Shown here: positions 33,922 through 43,137 of the stretch, piece after piece
Layout of the letters: each line of letters starts with the position of its first letter
Position numbering within the stretch: position 1 is the first letter of the stretch
DNA from: Chryseobacterium nepalense
GTDB taxonomy: Bacteria > Bacteroidota > Bacteroidia > Flavobacteriales > Weeksellaceae
DNA length: 64,000 nt
Assembly (NCBI RefSeq): GCF_023195755.1
Contig: NZ_CP096203.1
Location: forward strand, 2,232,001-2,296,000
Direction: 5' to 3'
The notes under the pieces: generated by a model
What the model saw: only the letters and a program-made list of their open reading frames with translations
Database searches by the model: none
What the model was told of the DNA's origin: nothing
Program-made: the position numbers and the translations under genes

Positions 33922-36900
33922 ATGAGCCAATTTAAAGAATACAAAAACCTCAACCTTATTGACGTAGCCGAGAATGTAGCGGAATTCTGGAAACAGAATA
34001 AAACTTTCAATAAGAGTGTTGAGATTCGTGAGGGGCAACCTGAGTTTGTTTTTTATGAAGGTCCGCCTTCTGCAAACGGTATGCCCGGAATTCACCACGT
34101 AATGGCCAGAGCATTAAAGGATATTTTCTGTCGTTATCAGACCCAGAACGGAAAACAGGTTTTCCGTAAAGCGGGATGGGATACACACGGACTTCCGGTA
34201 GAGCTTGGTGTGGAAAAAGAATTAGGAATCACTAAAGAAGATATTGGCACTAAGATTTCAATTGAAGATTACAACAAAGCGTGTCGTGAAGCGGTAATGC
34301 GTTACACAGACGTTTGGAACAACCTTACCGAGAAAATCGGTTACTGGGTAGATCTTGACGATCCGTATATCACGTACAAGTCTAAATACATGGAAACCGT
34401 TTGGTGGCTGCTGAAACAACTGTATGATAAAGGGTTACTGTACAAAGGCTACACCATTCAGCCGTACTCTCCGAAAGCGGGAACCGGACTTTCTTCCCAC
34501 GAAGTAAATCAGCCGGGAGCTTACCGTGATGTTTCAGATACAACAGTGGTGGCACAGTTTAAAACATTGCCGGAAACATTGCCTTCATTTTTACAGGGAT
34601 TTGGCGATGTGCATTTCTTAGCCTGGACGACAACTCCGTGGACGCTGCCTTCCAATACAGCGTTGACAGTAGGACCGAAAATCGATTATGTTTTGGTTAA
34701 AACTTTCAATCAATATACTTTTGAACCGGTAAATGTAGTTTTGGCTAAAGCTTTGGTTGGAAAACAGTTTGCAAAAAAATACAGTGAAGGTACAGAAGAA
34801 GATTTCGCAAATTACACTGCAGAAAGTAAAGTTATTCCTTATCAGGTTTTAGCCGAATTTAAAGGGGCTGATTTGGTTGGAATTAAATATGAACAGCTTT
34901 TAGATTACGCTAAACCTCACCAAAATCCGGAAAATGCATTCAGGGTAATCTCAGGAAACTTCGTAACGACGGAAGACGGAACAGGTATCGTTCACACCGC
35001 ACCTACTTTCGGTGCTGACGATGCGAAAGTAGCTAAAGAAGCGACTCCTGAAGTTCCGCCAATGCTTGTTTTGGATAAAAACGGAAATCCTGTTCCGCTG
35101 GTGGATCTACAGGGAAGATTTTTATCGCAGGTAAGCGATGAAATCTACGGTTTTGCCAATGAATATGTAAAAGGAGAATACCTTAGTGAAGCAGAAAAAA
35201 GTATAGAATTCAATATTCAAAAAGAAAAATTAAATTCTGTCATCAAAGACTTGAAAAAATATATGTCTGTAGATGAAAGAATTGCTTTAAAATTAAAAGA
35301 AGAAAACAAAGCTTTCAAAGTAGAAAAATATGTTCACTCGTATCCGCACAGCTGGAGAACAGATGAACCATTGTTATATTACCCACTGGATTCATGGTTT
35401 GTAAAAATGACAGCCGTGAAAGACAGACTGGTAGATTTAAACAAAGAAATCAACTGGAAGCCGAAATCAACGGGAGAAGGCCGTTTCGCCAACTGGCTGG
35501 AAAATGTAAACGACTGGAATCTTTCCCGTTCAAGATATTGGGGAATTCCGTTGCCGATCTGGAGAACAGCTGATCTGAAGGAGGAGAAAATCATCGGATC
35601 TGTAGAAGAATTGTATAATGAAATTGAAAAATCAATTGAAGCAGGATTGATGAAAGAAAATCCGTTCAAAGGTTTTATCATCGGAAATATGTCCGAATCC
35701 AATTACGAACTTGTTGATCTTCACAAAAATGTGGTTGATAAGGTAATCCTCGTTTCAGATTCAGGACAAGCCATGAAACGCGAAAGCGATCTGATTGACG
35801 TTTGGTTCGATTCGGGAGCGATGCCGTACGCGCAGCTGCATTATCCTTTTGAAAATAAAGAATTAATTGATACCAATAAAGCTTTTCCGGCAGATTTCAT
35901 TGCCGAAGGTGTTGACCAGACAAGAGGATGGTTCTACACGCTTCATGCGATCGGAACGGCAGTTTTTGATTCAGTAGCCTATAAAAACGTAATGAGTAAT
36001 GGGCTTGTTTTGGATAAAAACGGTCAGAAAATGTCAAAACGCTTAGGCAACGCCGTAGATCCTTTTGAAACACTTGCGGTTTACGGTCCGGATGCTACCC
36101 GCTGGTACATGATTTCAAACGCCAATCCGTGGGAAAACCTGAAATTTGACATCGAAGGAATTGATGAAGTGAGAAGAAAGTTCTTCGGAACCCTATACAA
36201 CACCTATTCATTCTTTGCTTTATATGCAAATGTTGACGGGTTTAATTATTCTGAAAAAGAAGTTGAAAACAGACCTGAAATCGACCGATGGATTTTATCG
36301 GAATTAAATCTGCTCATCAAAGAAGTAAAAGCTTTCTACGAAGATTATGAACCTACAAGAGTGGCAAGAGCCATCAGTACGTTTGTAAATGATAACTTAT
36401 CCAACTGGTACGTAAGATTGTGCAGAAGACGTTTCTGGAAAGGAGATTATTCTGAAGATAAAATCTCGGCTTACCAGACTTTATATACCTGTCTTGAAAC
36501 AGTTGCCAAATTATCTGCGCCTATCGCGCCGTTCTTTATGGATCAATTATATCAGGATTTAAATAGAGTAACCGGAAAAGAAAGTGCAGAATCGATTCAC
36601 TTAACAGACTTCCCGGTTGCGAATGAAAGTCTTATTGACCGGGATCTGGTTGAAAAAACCCATTTGGCACAGAACATTACAAGTATGGTTTTCTCTTTGA
36701 GAAAGAAAGAAAATGTAAAAGTTCGCCAGCCATTGCAAAAAGTGTTAATTCCTGTTTTAGATTCTAAAACTGAGGAGCAGATTTCAGCGGTTTCAGAACT
36801 GATCAAACAGGAGGTAAATGTTAAGGAAATTCAGTTGATCAACGCGGAAGAAGCATCTCATCTTATTATAAAACAGATCAAACCGAACTTCAAAGCGTTG

Positions 36901-37377
36901 GGGCCTAAGTTAGGAAAAGACATGAAAGCAGTTGGAGGTGAGATTGCCAATTTCAATGCAGAACTGATTTCACAACTTGAAAAAGATGGAAAATTAGATG
37001 TTCAGGGTTATGAAATTACATTGGAGGATGTAGAGATTTCCACAAAAGATATCCCGGGATGGACGGTAACTTCCGATGGGAAAACAACTGTGGCATTAGA
37101 TTTGACGTTGACAGAAGAATTAAAATCTGAAGGGATCGCAAGAGAATTCATCAACAGGATTCAGAACCTGCGAAAAGATAAAGATTTCGATTTGACAGAC
37201 AGAATTTTGATCTCACTGGAAGACAACTCGCCTTTCATTGATGACATCAGGAAAAATGAAGAATATATTTCTTCCGAAGTCTTGTCAAATAAAATAGAAA
37301 TTGTATCTTCACTTTCAAATTTTAACGAAATCGAAATAGATGAAGTTAATTTTAAGATAAATGTTGAAAAAATTTAA
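33922..37377 (+). CDS. ileS: Isoleucyl-tRNA synthetase
   Basis: An 1151-residue class Ia synthetase of the long, eukaryote-like type. It has PSANGMPGIHHVMARALKDI with the HIGH-equivalent HHV motif (about residues 48-60), WDTHGLPVELGVEKELG, an editing domain, and KMSKRLGNAVDP (about residues 695-705). C-terminal anticodon-binding and extra domains follow. It charges tRNA-Ile. The start MSQFKEYKNL is the first ATG after the -7 box. It leads a group of housekeeping genes that ends with lspA and sanA. Confidence 0.98.
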   Translation: MSQFKEYKNLNLIDVAENVAEFWKQNKTFNKSVEIREGQPEFVFYEGPPSANGMPGIHHVMARALKDIFCRYQTQNGKQVFRKAGWDTHGLPVELGVEKELGITKEDIGTKISIEDYNKACREAVMRYTDVWNNLTEKIGYWVDLDDPYITYKSKYMETVWWLLKQLYDKGLLYKGYTIQPYSPKAGTGLSSHEVNQPGAYRDVSDTTVVAQFKTLPETLPSFLQGFGDVHFLAWTTTPWTLPSNTALTVGPKIDYVLVKTFNQYTFEPVNVVLAKALVGKQFAKKYSEGTEEDFANYTAESKVIPYQVLAEFKGADLVGIKYEQLLDYAKPHQNPENAFRVISGNFVTTEDGTGIVHTAPTFGADDAKVAKEATPEVPPMLVLDKNGNPVPLVDLQGRFLSQVSDEIYGFANEYVKGEYLSEAEKSIEFNIQKEKLNSVIKDLKKYMSVDERIALKLKEENKAFKVEKYVHSYPHSWRTDEPLLYYPLDSWFVKMTAVKDRLVDLNKEINWKPKSTGEGRFANWLENVNDWNLSRSRYWGIPLPIWRTADLKEEKIIGSVEELYNEIEKSIEAGLMKENPFKGFIIGNMSESNYELVDLHKNVVDKVILVSDSGQAMKRESDLIDVWFDSGAMPYAQLHYPFENKELIDTNKAFPADFIAEGVDQTRGWFYTLHAIGTAVFDSVAYKNVMSNGLVLDKNGQKMSKRLGNAVDPFETLAVYGPDATRWYMISNANPWENLKFDIEGIDEVRRKFFGTLYNTYSFFALYANVDGFNYSEKEVENRPEIDRWILSELNLLIKEVKAFYEDYEPTRVARAISTFVNDNLSNWYVRLCRRRFWKGDYSEDKISAYQTLYTCLETVAKLSAPIAPFFMDQLYQDLNRVTGKESAESIHLTDFPVANESLIDRDLVEKTHLAQNITSMVFSLRKKENVKVRQPLQKVLIPVLDSKTEEQISAVSELIKQEVNVKEIQLINAEEASHLIIKQIKPNFKALGPKLGKDMKAVGGEIANFNAELISQLEKDGKLDVQGYEITLEDVEISTKDIPGWTVTSDGKTTVALDLTLTEELKSEGIAREFINRIQNLRKDKDFDLTDRILISLEDNSPFIDDIRKNEEYISSEVLSNKIEIVSSLSNFNEIEIDEVNFKINVEKI

Positions 37378-37436
37378 CATATAGTTATTGTTTTTCAAAT
37401 TCCATTTCATAATTTTATTAAAAAAGAGAAAGAACC

Positions 37437-37817
37437 ATGTCAGACGAAAGAGTAAGATACAGTGATGCTGATTTACAAGAATTTAAAGCAATCATTAAGG
37501 AGAAAATAGAAAAAGCAGAAAATGATCTTAAATTGATCAGAGAAAGTTTCATTAACGACCAGAATAACGGTACGGATGATACCTCACCAACCTTTAAAGC
37601 CTTTGAAGAAGGTGCTGAAACTTTAAGTAAAGAACAGAACTCTATTTTAGCCGGAAGACAGGAAAAATTCGTTCGTGATCTTAAAAATGCTCTGATAAGA
37701 ATTGAAAACAAAACTTACGGCGTTTGCAGGGTAACCGGAAAATTAATTCCTAAAGAAAGGCTTCTGGCTGTTCCTCATGCAACGCTAAGCATCGAAGCGA
37801 AAAATATGCAGAAATAA
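37437..37817 (+). CDS. DksA/TraR-family protein lacking most zinc ligands
   Basis: A 126-residue protein with the DksA/TraR coiled-coil pattern and the C-terminal finger region YGVCRVTGKLIPKERLLAVP, then HATLSIEAK. Only the first cysteine of the usual C4 zinc finger is kept (C-R-V-T, no CxxC, and none near HATLS). DksA proteins enter the RNA polymerase secondary channel; the zinc-less form is common in Bacteroidetes according to my knowledge of the family. It lies 59 bp after ileS, probably in the same transcript. Confidence 0.87.
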   Translation: MSDERVRYSDADLQEFKAIIKEKIEKAENDLKLIRESFINDQNNGTDDTSPTFKAFEEGAETLSKEQNSILAGRQEKFVRDLKNALIRIENKTYGVCRVTGKLIPKERLLAVPHATLSIEAKNMQK

Positions 37818-37898
37818 CCGGAAGGTTAATATCATAAATTTGGGTTTATATTGTATTTTTGACAAATACTTTATAAACCTAATTTTTAGTATATATCC

Positions 37899-38144
37899 AT
37901 GAGTGATTTATTCATTTTAATCATTATCATCGTTGTAATCCTGGCGTTTATTTACAGAGGCCGGATCAGGAATCGGTTTTTTCCTGCAAAGCAAAAAAAT
38001 TTAACGATCGATGACCGGTTTAATGCTGATAAACGCGAAAGGGAAAAAGAAATAGACAGGCTTTTAAGTAAAATGGGCAAAAACGGCATCAATGATCTTT
38101 CACCCAAAGAAAGAAAAAGGCTTGATGAGCTGTCCAAAAAATAA
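37899..38144 (+). CDS. Small membrane protein, DUF6576-like
   Basis: An 81-residue protein with one N-terminal membrane helix (MSDLFILIIIIVVILAFIYR) and a basic, charged C-terminal segment ending in a conserved helix (IDRLLSKMGKNGINDLSPKE, then RKRLDEL). The same C-terminal motif is found in rhomboid-associated small domains. Its position between a DksA-like gene and lspA gives no function. Confidence 0.75.
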   Translation: MSDLFILIIIIVVILAFIYRGRIRNRFFPAKQKNLTIDDRFNADKREREKEIDRLLSKMGKNGINDLSPKERKRLDELSKK

Positions 38145-38158
38145 TTTAAATTAAAAAA

Positions 38159-38350
38159 GTGGAATCCATTATTGTACATCCGAAAAATGCAATGGAACTC
38201 AGTGCGCTGAAAAGCGTCCTAAAAGACATGAACATTAAGTTCGAAAAATTCCATACCAAGAACATGCATCACAATCAGAAGACGATTAAAAAAATCGTTG
38301 ATAAGAAGAACGAGAAAACAGGAAAACCTACAAAACCTAAAGGATTATAA
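38159..38350 (+). CDS. Small conserved protein (DUF2683-like)
   Basis: A 63-residue basic protein starting with GTG at 38159. The start ESIIVHPKN and the core LKSVLKDMNIKFEK fit the small DUF2683-type proteins of Bacteroidetes. Its stop overlaps the first base of lspA (TAATG). Function unknown; it is short and basic and could bind nucleic acid, but nothing in the sequence proves this. Confidence 0.7.
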   Translation: MESIIVHPKNAMELSALKSVLKDMNIKFEKFHTKNMHHNQKTIKKIVDKKNEKTGKPTKPKGL

Positions 38351-38988
38351 TGAAAAAGATCGTATTGGTAACCTTTCTTATCTTATTGATTGATCAGGCC
38401 TCAAAAATTTATGTAAAAACCCATTTTAACCTGGATGACAGTGTTTCCGTTCTGCCGGGGTTTAAGCTCACTTTTGTAGAAAACCCGGGGATGGCGTACG
38501 GCCTTCATTTCGGAGGCGTTATCGGAAAATATTTCCTTGTTTTGGTAAGGATTGTCCTGATCGGAGGAATGATTTATTTATTTAAAAAATGGTTGCAAAG
38601 AGGCGAATCCAATTATCTTCTGATTCCGATGGCCATGATCTTTGCCGGAGCAATCGGTAACCTGATAGACGGCATGTTTTACGGACTGATTTTCGACAGC
38701 GGTACCGTATATGATGCAAGTATTGACCGATGGATCGGCTATGGCGGAATCTCAAAATTCTCCTCTTTCGGTGAAGGATACTCTACCTTTATGAGAGGCT
38801 GTGTGGTGGATATGCTTCATTTCCCACTGGTAGACTGGAACGTTCCTGAAAGCTGGCCCCTGATCGGAGGAAAACATATAGAATTTTTTAAATATATCTT
38901 TAATGTAGCGGATTCTGCGATTACCGTGGGCGCAGCATTATTATTAATTTTCAGAAAAAAAGCCTTCCCGAACGGTTTGGAATTTTAA
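38350..38988 (+). CDS. lspA: Lipoprotein signal peptidase
   Basis: A 212-residue signal peptidase II with four membrane helices and the two catalytic aspartates, in GNLIDGMFYG and FNVADSAITVG. FVENPGMAYG is the conserved N-terminal loop. An extended loop between the aspartates (about residues 110-175) makes it longer than the ~165 residues of E. coli LspA, as is usual in this phylum. It processes the many lipoproteins seen in this window. It is coupled to the upstream small gene. Confidence 0.96.
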   Translation: MKKIVLVTFLILLIDQASKIYVKTHFNLDDSVSVLPGFKLTFVENPGMAYGLHFGGVIGKYFLVLVRIVLIGGMIYLFKKWLQRGESNYLLIPMAMIFAGAIGNLIDGMFYGLIFDSGTVYDASIDRWIGYGGISKFSSFGEGYSTFMRGCVVDMLHFPLVDWNVPESWPLIGGKHIEFFKYIFNVADSAITVGAALLLIFRKKAFPNGLEF

Positions 38989-39002
38989 AGAATTTTACAC
39001 CG

Positions 39003-39647
39003 ATGAAAAAATTGATTAAAAACTTACTTAAATTTTTCCTGCTTCTGTTCGTGGCGGGAATTATTTTTATGGCCTGGGCCAATTACAGCATTAAGGCAAG
39101 CAGTGGCCCCTATATTTCTTATGAGACTAAAGATCTTCCAGCAGCAAAAACCGCTCTGCTTCTGGGTACAAGCAAAAGCTTAAATAATGGTTTTCCGAAT
39201 GCTTATTTCTACAACCGCATTTATGCCGCGGTAGAATTGTATAAAACCGGAAAAATACAATACATTGTCGTAAGCGGCGACAACAGTACGAAAGATTACA
39301 ACGAACCTGAAGATATGCAGCTCGCTTTAATGGAGCACGGAATTCCTCAAGACAGAATTTTTCTTGATTTTGCAGGATTCAGAACATTGGATTCAGTAAT
39401 TAGGGCAAAAGAAATTTTTGGTCAGAATAAAATTATCATTGTCTCCCAGAAATTCCATAATGAAAGAGCGGTATTCCTAGCCCGGCAAAACGGGATGGAA
39501 GCTTTCGGTTACAACGCATTAGATGTAAATCAATATGCCGGTTTTAAAACCAATATGAGAGAATATCTTGCTAAAGCAAAAGCGTATTGGGATCTAATTT
39601 TCGACGTTGAACCTAAGTTTGGTGGTGATAAAGTTTTGATTCCTTAA
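39003..39647 (+). CDS. sanA: SanA-like DUF218 envelope protein
   Basis: A 214-residue protein with an N-terminal membrane anchor (about residues 10-28) and a DUF218/ElyC-SanA domain. It shows ALLLGTSKSLNNG, YIVVSGDNS, and the strongly conserved DFAGFRTLDSVIRAKEIFG followed by IIVSQKFHNERA. E. coli SanA (vancomycin sensitivity at high temperature) has the same motifs. The role is in envelope barrier function, chemistry unknown. It follows lspA after 14 bp. Confidence 0.9.
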   Translation: MKKLIKNLLKFFLLLFVAGIIFMAWANYSIKASSGPYISYETKDLPAAKTALLLGTSKSLNNGFPNAYFYNRIYAAVELYKTGKIQYIVVSGDNSTKDYNEPEDMQLALMEHGIPQDRIFLDFAGFRTLDSVIRAKEIFGQNKIIIVSQKFHNERAVFLARQNGMEAFGYNALDVNQYAGFKTNMREYLAKAKAYWDLIFDVEPKFGGDKVLIP

Positions 39648-39706
39648 TTTTTCCAGCGTGTATTTTTTTTAACGCAAAGTTACATTAAATGATAAATTCA
39701 AGTAGG

Positions 39707-39807
39707 TAAAGAATGAATCAACAAGTTGATTTGATGAAGGTTCGCGCAGCAAATATATGTGCCTTTGCTCTCTGATATTAAAAGTACAATCTTAAATCTT
39801 TGCGTCT
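39707..39807 (+). repeat. Intergenic repeat, copy b
   Basis: Contains TAAAGAATG, the palindromic ATCAACAAGTTGAT, TGATGAAGG, TTCGCGCAGCAAAT, TGCCTTTG and TCTTTGCGT in this order. The copy at 33517-33645 is in opposite orientation. The surrounding gap (39648-39887) holds no gene. Confidence 0.72.
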
Positions 39808-39846
39808 AACAGAGCTTAAACTAACCTATATTTTAGAGAATTAATT

Positions 39847-39854
39847 TAAATTTG
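39847..39854 (+). promoter_or_regulatory. Probable -7 box of trpS
   Basis: TAAATTTG fits the TAnnTTTG consensus, 33 bp before the trpS start. No clear -33 element is seen. Confidence 0.45.
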
Positions 39855-39887
39855 CAATTCATTAATTTTAAATATAAATTTTAAACA

Positions 39888-40856
39888 ATGTCAAGAATTC
39901 TTACCGGCATTCAAGCCACCGGAACTCCGCACCTGGGAAACCTGTTGGGTGCTATTATTCCTGCGATTGAACTATCGAAACAGGAAGGAAACGAATCTTT
40001 TTTATTCATCGCCAATCTTCATTCTTTAACCCAGATTAAAGATGCGGAAGTGCTAAAACAAAATACCTACGAAATTGCTGCGGCTTGGCTTGCTTGTGGG
40101 CTGGATACTGAAAAAACCTATTTTTACAGACAGAGTGACATCCCTGAAACCTGTGAACTTTCTTGGCATTTATCATGTTTTTTTCCGTACCAAAGACTAA
40201 CGTTAGCACATTCCTTCAAAGATAAGGCAGACAGACTGCAGGACGTTAATGCAGGTTTATTCACCTACCCTATCCTGATGGCTGCCGATATTTTATTATA
40301 TGATGCGGAAATCGTTCCTGTAGGAAAAGACCAGCTTCAGCATCTGGAAATTGCCCGTGATGTCGCGTCAAGATTTAATAATCAGATGGGTGAAGTTTTT
40401 GTGCTTCCTCAGTCAGAGCTTCAGGAAAACACCAAGTATGTTCCCGGTATTGATGGTCATAAAATGTCTAAATCCAGAGGAAACATCATCAATATCTTCT
40501 TACCTGAAAAAGAACTGAAAAAACAGGTCATGAGTATTGAAACCGACTCCAAATCACTGGAAGAACCGAAAGATCCTGAAACCGATAAAGTATTTGCAAT
40601 ATATCAGCTGATTGCAACTCCCGAACAGACTGAAGAATTGAAAGCGAAATATCTGGCCGGAAACTTCGGTTACGGTCATGCTAAAAAAGAACTTCTGGAT
40701 TTAATTTTAACAAGATTTGAGAAAGAAAGAGCGCTTTTCTCTTACTATATGAATAATCTTGAAGAACTGGAAGCAAAACTTCAGGAAGGAGCCGCTAAAA
40801 CGAGAGTTATCGCTACGGAAACCATTACAAGAGTGAGAAAAAGTTTAGGGCTTTAA
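39888..40856 (+). CDS. trpS: Tryptophanyl-tRNA synthetase
   Basis: A 322-residue class Ic synthetase with GIQATGTPHLGNLLGAI (the HIGH-type site, about residues 8-20) and GHKMSKSRGNII (KMSKS loop, about residues 195-200). Length and motifs match bacterial TrpRS. It charges tRNA-Trp. It ends before a strong bidirectional terminator shared with the convergent HAD gene. Confidence 0.98.
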   Translation: MSRILTGIQATGTPHLGNLLGAIIPAIELSKQEGNESFLFIANLHSLTQIKDAEVLKQNTYEIAAAWLACGLDTEKTYFYRQSDIPETCELSWHLSCFFPYQRLTLAHSFKDKADRLQDVNAGLFTYPILMAADILLYDAEIVPVGKDQLQHLEIARDVASRFNNQMGEVFVLPQSELQENTKYVPGIDGHKMSKSRGNIINIFLPEKELKKQVMSIETDSKSLEEPKDPETDKVFAIYQLIATPEQTEELKAKYLAGNFGYGHAKKELLDLILTRFEKERALFSYYMNNLEELEAKLQEGAAKTRVIATETITRVRKSLGL

Positions 40857-40874
40857 TGTTTTAAACCTTATGAT

Positions 40875-40911
40875 AAAGTTTCGGCGGCACCAAAGGTGCC
40901 GCCGAAACTTT
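40875..40911. terminator. Strong bidirectional terminator (trpS / HAD gene)
   Basis: A perfect 17-bp stem with a 3-nt AAA loop: AAAGTTTCGGCGGCACC at 40875-40891 pairs with its complement at 40895-40911. It is flanked by A and T bases and lies between convergent genes. Confidence 0.93.
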
Positions 40912-40935
40912 TTAAACAAAATTGTTATAAAAAAG

Positions 40936-41631
40936 TTATAGAAACTCTTTAATCTGCAGTAAATGCTGTATTACCTTCAATCCTTCTTCCTGCCTGTTTT
41001 CCTTTAAAACATTAAAGAAAATCACATCCATTCCGAAATTTTGTGCTCCGACAACATCTGCGATCCAGTCGTCACCGATCAGAATACTTTCCTCTTTTGA
41101 TGCTTCTGAAAGCTTTAGAGAATATTCAAAAATCTCCGGTCTTGGCTTTCTTACGCCCACAGTATCTGCACTGGTGATTGTTTGAAAATATTGATCAATT
41201 CCGGATAAAATACATTTTCTTTCTGTAACTTCTTTAAAACCATTAGAAATAATATGTAAAGTGTAATTCTTAGCTTTAAGATAATCTAAAATATACGTGG
41301 CGCCTTCCACCAATTCATTGTGATTAAGTATTTTATCTAAAAAATGTTCTTCAAAATACATGGACAGCTGTTCATCGTCAACATTAAAATGTCTGAATGT
41401 ATCATAAAAACGATGCTTCCTCAGATACTCTTTATCAATAATTCCGTCGCGAATATCTTCCCAAAGCTTCTCATTGATTTCGTGATAAACGGAATGAAAC
41501 TCTTCAAAGTCAATTCCGTATTTCAGGGCAATTTTCTCTTTTTCAAAAAGCTGTTTAATGGTAAGGTAAGCATTTCTGCGGTGATCCCACAAGGTATTGT
41601 CGAGATCAAAAAAAATGTGCTGAATTTTCAT
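40936..41631 (-). CDS. HAD hydrolase, YjjG-like nucleotidase family
   Basis: A ~231-residue HAD phosphatase starting MKIQHIFFDLDNTLWD, with the DxD nucleophile at residues 9-11. It has an alpha-helical cap, the HIISNGFKEVTERKCI motif (Thr/Ser motif II region) and GVRKPRPEIFEYSLKL, ending with IGDDWIADVVGA. These match YjjG-type noncanonical nucleotide 5'-nucleotidases. The start is placed at 41631; three further in-frame codons upstream are possible. It converges with trpS. Confidence 0.9.
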   Translation of the reverse strand: MKIQHIFFDLDNTLWDHRRNAYLTIKQLFEKEKIALKYGIDFEEFHSVYHEINEKLWEDIRDGIIDKEYLRKHRFYDTFRHFNVDDEQLSMYFEEHFLDKILNHNELVEGATYILDYLKAKNYTLHIISNGFKEVTERKCILSGIDQYFQTITSADTVGVRKPRPEIFEYSLKLSEASKEESILIGDDWIADVVGAQNFGMDVIFFNVLKENRQEEGLKVIQHLLQIKEFL

Positions 41632-41648
41632 ACAGCACAAAATTAATT

Positions 41649-41783
41649 TTAATTTTTGGAAATCGGATAATTCTTGCTCTTGGTTTTTACAACCTCAAGA
41701 TTCTTCGAAAAATTGAGTAAAAACTCAATTGTTTGCTTTTTTGGTTTCAAAGTTTTCACTTTTAAGGAATCATTTTTTCTCAT
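41649..41783 (-). CDS. Very small conserved-type protein downstream of the sigma factor (44 aa)
   Basis: A 44-residue ORF, MRKNDSLKVKTLKPKKQTIE followed by FLLNFSKNLEVVKTKSKN and a YPISKN end, 49 bp after the sigma-factor stop on the same strand. From memory, short proteins with a similar K-x-x-T-x-x-F-L-L-x-F-S-K pattern occur in other flavobacteria. It is too small for a usual gene finder. The basic N-terminus and central hydrophobic helix could bind a partner such as a sigma factor or RNA polymerase, but this is a guess. Confidence 0.6.
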   Translation of the reverse strand: MRKNDSLKVKTLKPKKQTIEFLLNFSKNLEVVKTKSKNYPISKN

Positions 41784-41832
41784 AGGCGGTTAAATGTTTT
41801 TCCTTAAAACGAGAATTTTCCGAAATTATTAT

Positions 41833-42423
41833 CTATCGTGTCAAGATAATATTATTTTCTTCCATGATTTTTCTCAGGTTAATTAATGCATACCTTACGC
41901 GTCCCAATGTGGTATTAATGCTCATATCGGTGTGATCTGCAATTTCTTTAAAACTTAACCCGTCAAAAAATCTCAGTTTTATTACTTGCTGCTGATTTTC
42001 AGGAAGAAACTGCAGCATCCTTAAAAGGTCTTCCTGAATCTGGTTGGTTACCAGCTGGTCTTCAATATTTTCAGAAGGTTCTCTCAACAGGTCGAAAATG
42101 GAATATTCTTCAGTTTCAAAAGTTGTTTCCGATACTTTAATATTCTTGGATTTTGCTCTGAAATGGTCAATAATAAGGTTATGAGCAATTCTTTTTGCCC
42201 AAAGAATGAATTTTCCTTCTTCGTTATAACGTCCTTCCTTAAGCATAACAATGATTTTCATGAACGTATCCTGAAAAACATCATTTGCCAGATCTTCATC
42301 ATTAATTTTGTAAAAAATGAATGTAAACAGTTCTCTCTGATGGCGGTGGATAAGGGTCGACAACGCCTCTTCGTCTCCTTTTTGATAAAGGGAAATAAGT
42401 AAACTATCCGATTTTGATTTCAT
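41833..42423 (-). CDS. RNA polymerase sigma factor, ECF/sigma-70 family
   Basis: A 196-residue sigma factor. Region 2 contains YQKGDEEALSTLIHRHQREL and DVFQDTFMKI; region 4 ends with the helix-turn-helix LSFKEIADHTDMSINTTLGR and VRYALINLRK. No anti-sigma gene follows; instead there is the 44-residue ORF. The regulon cannot be predicted. The upstream 195 bp (42424-42618) are AT-rich and probably hold the promoter, including a TATATTTAC stretch close to the -7 consensus. Confidence 0.93.
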   Translation of the reverse strand: MKSKSDSLLISLYQKGDEEALSTLIHRHQRELFTFIFYKINDEDLANDVFQDTFMKIIVMLKEGRYNEEGKFILWAKRIAHNLIIDHFRAKSKNIKVSETTFETEEYSIFDLLREPSENIEDQLVTNQIQEDLLRMLQFLPENQQQVIKLRFFDGLSFKEIADHTDMSINTTLGRVRYALINLRKIMEENNIILTR

Positions 42424-42618
42424 AACTTCTTCTCAATACTTTTTTGCTGAACAAATACTTTCCAGATTTTTCATCTGGTTTCAGCTGTAAATACAAAACA
42501 ATTCTTCAGAGTAAAGTATAATCAATAGGCGGATACAATTTTTAATGATGTAAATATAATAAATTTTTAATAACTGTTAACCTATTATTAAATTTTTGAA
42601 AGAAAAATTTAAAAAAAA

Positions 42619-43110
42619 TCATTTAAACATGTCATGAATGAATACAGTAGGGATATTTAGTGAAAAATTAATATTCAGTCCTTTTAATTCTTTTCCGTTT
42701 ATTCCGCTGTTTCCTATTGGAAAAGCATACCCTCCGGTAAGATCCAGAATCCCGAATAGGGTAAAACCAACTTTCGGAGCAACATATTTGTTGGTACCTT
42801 CTGCGCCTATCAGAAAATAATACGAATGGTAAAAATCCACATTTTTCTGAAAATTCAATAAAACGTCAGTCGAAACCTTAGGCATTATTGCAAACTGCGA
42901 ATTTACAGACCCCATCATGGCAGACGCACCAAGCCTGTAGATGACATCATCATTCTTAAGGAAAAGCAACTTGCCACCCACTTCGCCAAAACTTTGATTC
43001 TGATAAGTATATCCTACATTTACCATTTTATGTACGGTAAGCTGTGCTTTGGCAAAAGTGCCGAGAAAAAAAACGGTAAGGATTGTAATGACGAATCGTA
43101 CTTTATTCAT
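42619..43110 (-). CDS. Secreted outer-membrane-type protein of unknown function
   Basis: A 163-residue protein with a signal peptide (MNKVRFVITILTVFFLGTFAKA) and beta-rich mature sequence ending in hydrophobic strands (LNINFSLNIPTVFIHDMFK). I use ATG 43110 because the longer version (to 43176) reads through a hairpin terminator. It could be a small outer-membrane beta-barrel. It lies downstream of metK on the same strand but after a terminator, so it has its own promoter. Confidence 0.78.
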   Translation of the reverse strand: MNKVRFVITILTVFFLGTFAKAQLTVHKMVNVGYTYQNQSFGEVGGKLLFLKNDDVIYRLGASAMMGSVNSQFAIMPKVSTDVLLNFQKNVDFYHSYYFLIGAEGTNKYVAPKVGFTLFGILDLTGGYAFPIGNSGINGKELKGLNINFSLNIPTVFIHDMFK

Positions 43111-43137
43111 ATTCTGTTCTATTTTATGTAAAATTAA

